A stretch of DNA of 64,000 nucleotides, taken from positions 489,826,453 through 489,890,452 of the forward strand of contig CM060923.1 of NCBI GenBank assembly GCA_030737875.1. Direction: 5' to 3'. Every line of letters starts with the position of its first letter. Within the stretch, counting starts at the first letter, position 1. The stretch comes from Allium sativum (Eukaryota; Streptophyta; Magnoliopsida; Asparagales; Amaryllidaceae). The notes beneath the pieces are model-generated. The model searched no databases. It was not told where the DNA came from and was given only the letters and a program-made list of their open reading frames with translations. Shown here piece by piece: positions 23,440 to 33,418 of the stretch. Made by a program: the position numbers and the translations under genes.

Positions 23440-24131
23440 TTGATCTTTTTTATAAATTATGGTAATTGGCCTTGGTTGATGAATTGGATAATCATTTCCT
23501 TAAGGATTCTGCAGTGATTGGTTTCGTGTCCATTCGCCATATGGTAATGAGAATAGGGCCCTCCTGTTTTCCTTTCGTACTTGGGTTTTTTCTTTGCGGA
23601 TGGCTAGTAGTTGACTTCATGTTTGGTTTGGAAGTAGATATTCTACATTGAAATGGTGAGCTAGTATCCTTTAAGCGATCTTAGCATAAGCCTCTCTCCT
23701 TGCCGCTGGGGCTTAATCCTTTTATGACCCAGTCTTGTTGTTATACCCATGTCTATGCTCTTACTTTCCAAAATATATCGTGGTTGGGGTGCTATCCTTC
23801 AAAACCCTTTGTCAGTGAAGTAATCAATTTCATTCATTATTTCTTGTTCAAACAACATTCCTTTGACTTGCTTGTGGAGAGTTCTCCTTATATGAGAGAA
23901 AATGTTATTATCCTCTGATGTAGAACCACTTGGGGGAGGTGTTAAGGTTTGTCCTGTGTGGGAGAGGCGATTATCCCAAGCGTTGGAAGTGTGTTGTTCT
24001 ACTCTTCTTTTCCGCTTTATTATCTGCAAGGCTTCTGCTCTCAACCTGGTCTCTTCTGTCACTCCAGGGTCAATGGTTTTTGACTTATCTAGTAGAGATC
24101 CTGAAGGCTTTTGTTGGGACCTCTTACCCAT
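23440..24131 (-). pseudogene. gag: T2 gag remnant
   Basis: A minus-strand frame starts at 24131, about 100 bp after the PBS, and runs 110 codons (MGKRSQQKPSGSLLDKSK at its N-terminus). Further along the minus strand (about 23553 to 23450) lies HYHMANGHETNHC followed by ILKEMIIQFINQGQLP and a stop. This is homologous to the T1 motif. The cysteine expected before the Y-H pair reads Ser (PYSHYH), and stops lie between the halves. Nucleocapsid-type zinc motif by pattern; the N-terminal part is not recognised. Confidence 0.6.
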
Positions 24132-24221
24132 AAATTTGCTTCTTCAAAGCCCTAGTCCAATCCAGGATGTAACAACACAGATAGATTTGAGGTATAGTTA
24201 ACCAAAGGATAAGAGGTTCAA

Positions 24222-24239
24222 GCCCTTCTTCTAGTGCTA
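24222..24239 (-). other. PBS of T2 (decayed)
   Basis: Minus-strand TAGCACTAGAAGAAGGGC, 3 nt from the LTR end. It corresponds to the intact TGGCACTAGGAGGTGGG of T1, with the first G of TGG changed to A. Confidence 0.65.
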
Positions 24240-24242
24240 AAA

Positions 24243-25340
24243 TGTTAACGATATTTTTTGTTAACACCGAAAATAGGTCAATGGGGATGGACCTAAGGGA
24301 AAACTAGGTCGTTTAGCCTTCATGAGTTTGGGTTATATTACCGTCCCTAAGTATTAGGGCCTTGGAAAACTAAAACGCTTGCTAAAGGACTTAACGGAGG
24401 GTAGGAAGGAATTCTACACCAAGCCTACTGTGTGATGTAAGCTTATAGAGAGGGTCTAAGGTTGCAGGAAGGGTATGAACCTATAGGAAGGGGCATTTCC
24501 TCTGATCTGCGGAAAGGTTCGAACAAGAATCCATGCATATGTAGGAAGTAAACAGTAATCCTAGCAACGACAATTAAGAAATAATATGATGAACTCACAA
24601 GAAAATACTATAAGTATGGAATCGGTCTTTACTAATCTTTGATTTATATTACATGAACAAAGTAGAAGTAATCCTCCAATGGATTTAAGTATTAAGGGTT
24701 TTTTTAGAGAGAGGGAATATCAGAATCAGAATCAGAATCAGAAAATGAGAGCACCTCCCCCCAAATGAGCCCCCTGGGGTTTTATTTATAGAGGATTTGG
24801 GGACCCCTTCTGTTGTTGGGCTGTTGGGACTGCAAGGGCCTTTGACGGCCGCTTTTTTCTTGGTCTCGGGTATTTGGATTCCGGTCGCTTTTGTAGTGCT
24901 AATTATAGCCTCTGAAGTGAGGGTCCCGGTCAAGTGGGGCTTCTTTGAGATTGAGATGTGCTTGTCGATGTGGCGACTTTCATATCGTATTTGAACTTCC
25001 GATAGTAGCTCCCAGGTGTAGGTTCTCGGACGTGAGCTTTTAGATGTAGGCTTCCGGCTTTCTCTTGTATACTTAGAGGAGCTTGTCCTCCTGATGAATG
25101 TAGGTAGTTGCCGGTTTAGAACCGCTGTCGGTGTCTGTACTAAGTAGATTATTATCAATAGCCTGTATCTCCGCTAGGGTTCCGGTGGAGATTTTGGGGT
25201 GATCTGGTCTTTCGAAAGGTAGCTCCGGTGATGTGTCGTTGTCTATCAATGTGACCCTTCGGTTTATGCAGTAGATGTTTCGGAAGCTGGTTCTGGACAA
25301 TCTTTATGTAAACTTTGGCCTGATATTTTCGATGTCTTCA
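24243..25340 (-). mobile_element. T2 5' LTR, inner segment
   Basis: Direct copy of the left LTR, beginning TGTTAACGATATTTTTTG in plus orientation. A TATA box on the minus strand lies at 24783-24790. Interrupted at 25341 by S2; the remainder is at 35727-36028. Confidence 0.85.
25336..25340. repeat. Target-site duplication CTTCA (left of S2)
   Basis: CTTCA here and at 35722-35726. The uninterrupted left T2 LTR shows the empty site near 16316 (GATGTCTTCACGTCC). Confidence 0.85.
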
Positions 25341-27070
25341 TGTAACAACCCGGATTCCGACAGACCGATTTTTTTTCAAAAATCCAATCTATCGAAACCC
25401 GAGTTGGGTGCTTTGGTATCCTGCAGAAAATGACAGAGATAAAGAAACATGACAGAATTTGTAAAGCATCCCACATCAGAAGGAAATAAAGTATAATATA
25501 TTCAAATATAGCTTTACCTTATTAACAATACTGCTAAACCAGTATCCAAAGCTATACCATCTCTGTTATGAACCTAACCTGGAAGTATGTAATGAGGAGG
25601 GGATCAGAACATAAGTTCTGTGTGAGTGGACTTAGAATAAACTTTTGTACAATCCTACATATACTGTTCAGTTACATTTTCTTGGTTATTAGGTTGTTAA
25701 CAATGTTAGCTCTTTAACCTATACTTATCCATCCACTAGTAGATTAACCTAATACAATGTATATGTAGTTAACCCCTACCGTTTCATTTTTCCATGTATA
25801 CGCAGTCCCTTATCCAATGTCGTATGTCGTACGGGCTTTCATGTATGTGTATATATATACATACATTATCACTACGTCTGCGTAAAACCACCATTCCTGT
25901 GTTGCGTAAGCGTTTGGACTGCCAAACTAGGTCTTACTAGGTTCTGTTACCGAATACTACCTAGACCCAACTAGGGTTTACCATCGAGTGTTACCTAGGT
26001 CTAACTAGGGTTTACTTATCGAACGCTCCCTAGATTCAATCAGGGTTTATGCTACCTAGGTCCAACTAGGGTTTATGCTACCTATCGAACAATGCCCTCT
26101 AGTCTAGGACTCACTACCCATAGTGATATGTGTTCCTAGACTTTACGTCCTAATCGTATCGTTAAATGTGCTAGATATCTAGTTGCACATGTCCTTTATA
26201 TGTGCGACCCGAGTCCCGTGGCAGGGATTATCAAGATACACGGAACTCGGTCGGGAGCTTTAAGTTATCTACCGATGCAGATGATAAGGTCTGTTTTACT
26301 GTGGCTATGGTCCCACTTGACCCCTCCCTCAACTAGTGAAAGGCACCCAAGAATATCAAGAATGAGAACTGTACGCAAGCCCTCTATGCCCAACAAACCT
26401 ATTGGCCAACCTCACCCACAACTAGATAGCAAGTATATGGTCTTTTGGAGTTCTCCACCTTTCCACTTTTCGTGCTCGAATAACTCAAGATGGTAGGTAG
26501 CTGACGATGTGCTATCACAGGGCCAATTGGTTATCACCGACTCACGCTGGTCCATCCTAGTCTTTAGGTTGCCTTATTATTGCAACCAAGGCATACTCTT
26601 GGTTCTTCTTACGCAGACCGTAACCTCTGTGAGCCCAAGCGGATCATCTACATCTCATAGAGGGATACCAAGAGTATCCTCACGTCCCCTCGAAGCCGCG
26701 TGCTTCGTAACCCAATCCGTTGGAGCCTTCTATATGATCAGATGGACGTACGCTCCCCCTTGCGCCCTACGGCACCGTGATGATCTACCGAGTTTGGTTA
26801 TTCATCGGCCCCCTATCGTGTGGACTGGTCCAAGCGCCTTATCCTTTCGTACTTTTAGACCTTATGTCTAAACTTCTGATTATGCGCTTGCTTTCTCTTA
26901 TTAACTTGGTTATCCTTGTTTATGTTGTCTTTTAATTCTTATTACCAAGTTTCTCTTTAACTAAGGTTTATTACTTAGTCCTCTTCAACTAAGGTTTACT
27001 CACTTAGTGATCTTTACCGTTGCTTACTTAGTTCTCTAACTAAGGTTCGTTACTCGGTTGCCGTTTTACT

Positions 27071-27270
27071 TAGTTCGCTAACTAAGGTTCATTACTCAGT
27101 TGCAATCATCGTTATTTACTTAGTTCTCTAACTAAGGTTCAACACTTGGTTAACTTCATCTTTATTTACTTAGTTCTCTAACTAAGGTTCAACACTTGAT
27201 TGCCTATATCGTTATTTACTTAGTTCACTAACTAAGGTTAACCAATTAACTCAAACACGACTTAAGTTTA
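27071..27270. repeat. 50-bp tandem with internal palindrome
   Basis: Four units of exactly 50 bp (TAGTTC at 27071, 27121, 27171 and 27221), with looser copies from about 26930. Each contains CTTAGTT...AACTAAG, able to form a 7-bp stem. Confidence 0.85.
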
Positions 27271-28050
27271 CTTTATCAAACGATAGCGTACGGGTGCTTT
27301 CCCACATTTTCAGCTTAGCTTAACTTATTTCATTGTATAAGTCGTCTGACCCTTCAAGTTTTGTATTACATCTTAAGTCATAATCTTCCCTTGTCCCTAG
27401 GACAAGTTTACATATTATTTAACTTTACATTACCGCAACTCAGGTTTATAATAGGTAGTTACCATTCCCCAGTACTGTGTTGGTTAAGTTTTTCCATATG
27501 TCAAGTTTTACTTAACCCTACCTTCCCGCTCATGCATTACTCATATGTTCCATAAATTTGGTTAAGTGTTGTCTATCAGTTCATATTGACTTAACCTTAC
27601 CATACTAACATGTATCATTAGCATTAATTGATTATTAATGCACCACCCTCTCACATTAGACTTATTATTGCGGTTGCTGGATGTGCCGGGTGGTTCCGGG
27701 CAGTCTTACACCACAACTAAATCTAACCTCAGGTTTTAGTGCGTTATGACTAACTTCTCACATTAGAACCTATTGTTTGTGGTTACTGGATGTGCCGGGC
27801 GGTTCCGGGCAGATTTACACCGCAAACTCATTCTAACCTCGAGTTAGTCATGTTTCATCTTTAGCTAATTAACAATTTATGTCCATTCCAGGTGTCATAT
27901 GCCAACTACCAAGTTACCCAAGTTTTCAATGATATTCATGTTTCTAATCCCAAGTTATGTGTAGAGTTCCATAATTACATCAAATGTGGTTTGACCAACA
28001 TATTCAATTTCTTTTAATTATGGTTCTACACTTTCCATTAGAGTCTTAAG
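27228..28050. repeat. Direct duplication flanking L-A, left copy
   Basis: Same sequence as 33419-34287 with scattered substitutions and one short extra segment in the right copy. It starts at CTAACTAAGG and ends at GAGTCTTAAG. Confidence 0.85.
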
Positions 28051-28394
28051 GGCATGGTCTTTAAAATAAAAATAGCAAGATGAAAGTGAAGTTTTAAAAA
28101 TAAAAATATGATTTTTATATTTTTAAAGTATTAAAAATATAATCTTTACTATATAGAAGATGTAACAATATGATCTTTGTTTATGTAGAGGATTAAAAAT
28201 ATAATTTTTACATGATAGGAATATTAGAAATATCATCTTTATATGTGTAGCAAAATAAAATTGTGATTTTTATAATGATAAATTTGAAAAGGGCGAAATC
28301 TTTATATAGAAAATAGTGATGTAAAAATAGAATTTTTATCTATACAGTAGCGATGTAAAATTGAAATTTTTATCCATATAGCGTGATTATAAAA

Positions 28395-28717
28395 ATAGGA
28401 TTTTTATATATTGAATAGCAAAGTAAAAATAGGATTTTTATATATTGAATAGCATAGTAAAAATTCGATTTTTATATATTGAATAGCAAAGTTAAAATAG
28501 GATTTTTATATATTGAATAGCATAGTAAAAATTCGATTTTTATATATTGAATAGCATAGTAAAAATTCGATTTTTATATATTGAATAGCATAGTAAAAAT
28601 TCGATTTTTATATATTGAATAGCGAAGTAAAAATTCGATTTTTATATATTGAATAGCGAAGTAAAAATTCGATTTTTATATATTGAATAGCGAAGTAAAA
28701 ATTCGATTTTTATATAT
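28395..28717. repeat. 34-bp tandem array in L-A
   Basis: About nine units of AAAAATTCGATTTTTATATA plus TTGAATAGCATAGT or close variants. Beta (about 54215-54505) and delta (about 56860-57055) have homologous arrays with the same 34-bp period. Confidence 0.9.
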
Positions 28718-29600
28718 GTAGTGGCTACGGGTAACGAAGGTGACAAAAAGGCGAGAACGACGAAGATTTCTATAATTGAAGTGTCGTGAAGTTGGGATAG
28801 CTTTCGGTGAGAATTTCTCACTCTTCAATTTCTTTTCTAGTTATATATTTATATATACTAGGATGCAGACGGTGCTTAGTAGCTCCCGACACAATCGTCC
28901 ACAGACCATGGACTTGTTTGTTTGGATGCATAGTTGGTTAGATTATTTGGGTTGAATTGAATTGTTTGGTGAAATGAAATTGATTTGATTGATGTGTGAA
29001 TGGCGTGGGCCTTCACTAGACCGGGGATAAGGCTAGGCCTGGTCCCGTTTCTAGTACCATGCCGTTATGCCGCCGAAATTTCCTAAAATAAGTTAGAAAA
29101 ATAAAAATATCATTTTATTTAAAAAAATGAACTGAATAGAAATTCATATGTTAAAATAAAATGTTTTATGGTTAAAAATATAATTTTTAACGTGAATATG
29201 AATATAGTGAATGTGAATAAATAAATATTCATTTACAAACCGGACGGTTTGTTTATGTACACTGATTTGACTGACATTGATTGGGTTCATAAATTTTACA
29301 CATCGCCCAACTGCACAAATAAAAATCTGTGTTTGATTGTTTGAAACCCCACACGGGTATTGGGATAAAATATGGTATACACTAATCCCAATAATTAGTT
29401 GTATGTCGATCGATGGATCGACAGGCTGTTATAAGCGTTAGATATCTATATTCGATGCTTATACAGCGTAGTGCACTTTGGATGATGGTTGATTATTTAT
29501 CGTTGCTATTATATACATGTGTTGTATGGAATCCATATAGTTAACGCTATACGTTAATTGATTGAGCCTCATTCCAATCGGAAAAATAAAGAATATTATA

Positions 29601-29957
29601 AAATAAAGGTTCATGTGTTGACCATACTCATCCGTTGAGATTAGTCATGTGTTGAACGAAATATTTTAATAATAAAATTTACTTCTTTATCAATATAAAA
29701 TAAAGGTTCATGTGTTGACCATACTCATCCGTTGAGATTAGTCATGTGTTGAACGAAATATTTCAATAATAAAATTTACTTTTTTATCAATATAAAATAA
29801 AGGTCCATGTGTTGACCATACTCATCCATTGAGATTAGTCATGTGTTGAACGAAATATTTTAATAATAAAATTTACTTCTTTATCAATATAAAATAAAGG
29901 TTCATGTGTTGACAGTACTCATCCGTTGAGATTAGTCATGTGTTGAACGAAATATTT
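29601..29957. repeat. 97-bp tandem repeat in L-A
   Basis: Units begin at about 29604, 29701, 29798 and 29895, exactly 97 bp apart; the fourth is partial. Each contains 'AAAGGTTCATGTGTTGACC' and 'TTAGTCATGTGTTGAACG'. Delta lacks the array, so it expanded in L-A only. Confidence 0.9.
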
Positions 29958-30164
29958 TGAAATAGAAATATTTGAAGTAGAAATATTTGAATAGGAAATA
30001 TTTTGAAATAGAAATATTTGAAATAGAATATTTGAAAATAGAATTATATGAAGCCGTGTTGATTAGTTTGACGCCATTTTGACTTGAACGATATTTATAT
30101 CGATTTTATTCATTTTAAAATGAATATTGAAAAGTGATTTCGAAATCGAATATTTTGAAACCAA

Positions 30165-30600
30165 TTTGAATTGAATCGAATAGAAAACCAATTTGAATTG
30201 AATCGAATAGAAAACGAAACGAATTTGAATCTAATAGAAAACCAATTTGAATTGAATCGAATAGAAAACCAATTTGAATTGAATCGAATAGAAAACCAAT
30301 TTGAATTGAATCGAACAGAATACCAATTTGAATTGAATCGAATAGAAAACCAATTTGAATTGAATCGAATAGAAAACCAATTTGAATTTGAATCGAATAG
30401 AAAACGAAATGAATTTGAATTGAATAGAAAACCAATTTGAATTGAATTGAATTGAAAATGAATTCGAATTGAATTGAAAACGAATTCGAAGCGAATGGAA
30501 AACGAATTTGAATTGAATTGAAACCGAATTGAAATGAATTCAAATTGAATTGAAATTTGAATTGAGTAGAAATGAATTTTAAAACGAATTTATAAGGAAG
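30165..30600. repeat. GAATTGAATTGAA-type minisatellite in L-A
   Basis: Short AT-rich units of GAATTGAATCGAATAGAAAA type. The equivalent in delta is 58170-58640 with a different consensus. The long frames across it encode only monotonous N/E/F/Q/S repeats. Confidence 0.85.
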
Positions 30601-31228
30601 AATTCAATTTTGGATTTGAATTGAAATGGAAGTTGAAATTGTTTTTGAAACGAATTTAAAACTATTTATAAAATTCGTTTTAAATAGTAATCGACGAAAT
30701 ATATATTATATATATTATATATATAATATAATGGCCTGAATAGAACGCGCCGCGCTGCGGCAGTTCGTGAATTTCGACCATTTATTTCAAACAGACATTA
30801 CGGGAGATCCGACCGTCGGATTCTCCTAAAACCGGAACCTTGGGTTCGTATCGAAAAGAGCTTTCTAACTAATATTAGAAATTTGAAATCTAACGGTTGG
30901 ATTTGGAGATACGTCCAAATCAAATTTGGAAAAGGTCGCTGTAAGTCCTGTTCGATGGCCGTTGATGCAAATCGACTGTACGGGCCTTGATAAAATTACT
31001 AAAAATAGTAATAATTTGTGTAGGATCATAAGAAATGATTTGGGAAAAATTGGGATGAAAAACTCCATATTTGAAAAGATAAAAATAGATTTTTGTCGAA
31101 ATGAACTAGTTTTGAACTGAAATTAAAACCCATTTATTTTTAAATAAATAATTTGGATTTAAAAAGGAGTTTTAAATAGTCGGAATTTCTAATATATTTG
31201 ATGGAAATTAAATTAGAAGTGATTTGTG

Positions 31229-31342
31229 GGTTTATCGCGAACAGTGTTTTAAATAACACTTGTTCTTTAACCCGATAATAAATAGAATGTGATTTGGGTT
31301 TGTCGTGAACTGTGTTTTAAATAACACTAGTTCTTTAACCCC
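31229..31342 (+). other. Repeated hairpin units in L-A
   Basis: Two consecutive units with nested inverted repeats: GGGTT...AACCC, GAACA...TGTTC and GTGTT...AACAC around TTAAAT. Homologous units make up the 203-bp tandem in delta (59513-59975). Confidence 0.6.
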
Positions 31343-32798
31343 GTAAAAGGAGTTTTAACGAATCTGCAATTAGATTGAAATGTGAATCTAAAATCTAAAT
31401 TACCAAATTTAGAAATGAGCGAGAATGGAGTATCGCCAGTTTTGCTCCAAAGCGATTGTTAAATCTTTAGTTAGATTTGAACGTGAAATGGTAATTAATT
31501 TTACCGCTAACATCGTGGTGTTAGATATGGAGTATTACCAGTTTTGCTTCATGGGATGAATAGGTTGGGATTGGGAAATAAAATAAATAATTACTTCGGT
31601 GTGGTTCGCTAATCTCGACTAGTTTAGAAAACCATAATCTGGTTGGAAATGACATCCAAAGGAAGATCAAAGAATAAATTTAAAGAATTTATCTTGGATA
31701 AAATTAATGGGAACCTTTCCCTGAGAATATGAATTGGAATGAGGCGTATGTTGTGTTTGTGTAACATTCGTTTTAATATATGCGGGTTGTTCGGAAAGGC
31801 CGGGTTTATACCCATTCTGAATAACCGATTCGACGATATGTCGAAGATGAAGACGGTGGTCGAATACCGGAAGTCTTCACATCGTTGGCATGATTACTGA
31901 TGATCCTGATTGGGCTGTACACCCAAGAGAATGGAAATATTTGGTGGTCGTCTAGACGTACCTGGAGATCGATGGATATGCGAGGAAAGTGCCTCCGGTT
32001 CCGTTCAGACCCAGAGCGAACTTGTAAATGGATTGTGTGTCTGACATTGGATTTTATTCTATGTTGATTGATTTCTGTTAAATATATATCTGTTTGGCGG
32101 CGGAGAATTTATTCTCTTGCTTAACGCCCTTCTCTGAGACGTACGAGCTTAGTGGTTATATATCGATAGATATCAATCGCATGGCATAAATTGCCTGTGT
32201 GGCATGCTGAGTTGCATGGATCAAGGCTTTTGTTGAAAAGCAAAGTCTTGTGGTTGATGATCAAAGCACGGCCTACGTGGCAGCTTTGTGTATAGCGTGG
32301 ATTCGCGAGGCTCACACCTCGGTATGAGTCAAAAACGGGATACGGACCGCTGGGAGAGCACGACGTTTCTTTCTAGCTTTGGTGGTGTCAGTGACTTACC
32401 AGCCCTGACATTTATATACTTTTCACCTATGTGGTTGTTGGAATGAGGCGCCTCAATTATAGGTCTGTAAGGACCGGGAAACGTGTGTTCAGGAATTGCC
32501 AATCCTCTAACGTAAGTGAGGACCGGCCCAGCCGATCCAGGATTGCCCAGAGTGTGTAGTCCTGAGACATTTGCTAGAGTGTCTCGAACGCGAAGAGGAG
32601 CTTGCCCCTTGCCTCTACTCATGACGGAAATCCAATTTCCAATACGTGTATTTCGGTTTTAATTGTAGAACTAGTATGGCGACATAGTAGATGGTAGCTA
32701 TGCCGCCTATGATTGATATTTATGATTGAAATTGTTTTGACACTATACACCTATAATAGTAACAAATAATGTGTTTTAACCGTAACAAGCATGCTTTG

Positions 32799-32870
32799 GC
32801 TGTTATAAGGGAAAACCCTATCCTCCGTCTTGCGTTGCATTGTGTGATGGGACCTGGGTCTTATAACAGC
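32799..32870 (+). other. Inverted repeat in the L-A tail
   Basis: GCTGTTATAAG (32799-32809) and CTTATAACAGC (32860-32870) are perfect 11-bp complements. The equivalent in delta has 12 bp (61464-61475 with 61527-61538). Confidence 0.6.
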
Positions 32871-33418
32871 TTCATTTTTTCTTTATTTAGCATTGCGTTG
32901 TTTGTTCTATGCACTGGTATCCTTGGGAGGAAACCCGTTCCGTGTTATACGGCGTGGTCCCTTGATTTACCTAACTTTAAACCAATATTAATAACTGTTT
33001 TAGTTCTCACACTAGTCACATGACTGACCTGGAGTTTATTGTTTTAACCTAAACTCTGGGTGCCCTTATTTCCGCACGGGCAGCTAGTAGTTTTGGTTTT
33101 GCAGATTTATATTCACAGGATCCTGATTTACAGCTGGAATGATATCCGGAAAGCTCTGTATCCATATATCACCTTCAGTTGTGCTTTGTATTATTTTCCG
33201 CTGCTATGTAATTTAATGTAATCTCTGATATTTATCGAATGTAATTTATTCATTTATACTCTGTATACTCCTGTATTCTGATGGAATGGTTGTAATAGCA
33301 ATGAAATGTTCTTCTGTTTGTGTTCTGATTTGTCCTGTTCTCAAACGATCAGGGGTTTCGAACGGTCTAGATCGGTTTAACGACTGATTCAGATCGAGCG
33401 AAATTCCCGGCCGTCACA

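Larger units (their letters stand above)
25341..28050 (-). mobile_element. S2: solo LTR related to G1, distal segment
   Basis: Plus-strand TGTAACAACCCGG is the LTR 3' end on the minus strand. 'GGATGTGCCGGGCGGTTCC' modules (27650-27855) are the reverse complement of G1 LTR 41992-42194, and the order of blocks matches G1 in reverse. It contains the 50-bp palindromic tandem. Plus-strand frames at 26200-26496 and 26509-26871 show no family and look like chance. It ends at the junction with L-A. Confidence 0.8.
28051..33418 (+). mobile_element. L-A: 5'-truncated family-L LTR inside S2
   Basis: Collinear with delta LTR from about 56.7 kb to its end: 34-bp array (28395-28717), 'GGATGCAGACGGTGCTTAG' (28862), GAATTGAATTGAA repeats (30165-30600), second head (30755), hairpin units (31229-31342) and tail. 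It ends CCGTCACA at 33418. The start is not an LTR terminus and the TGTAACAACCC head is missing. No PBS or internal domain follows, so it is a truncated solo LTR. Frames at 30115-30543 and 30171-30440 only reflect the repeats. Confidence 0.75.

Noticed and set aside
26200..26871. Two plus-strand frames of 98 and 120 codons in S2
   Set aside because: They lie in reverse-oriented LTR sequence, have no recognised domain, and their G1 counterpart is not kept open.
28395..28717. Regular short repeats resembling a CRISPR array
   Set aside because: Units are contiguous, with no unique spacers between them, and the setting is a plant LTR.
30115..30543. Long open frames encoding N/F/Q/S or E/N/R repeats (also 58100-58697)
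   Set aside because: They only translate short AT-rich tandem repeats. Both strands are open at once, and the homologous repeats in the other copy give different residues.
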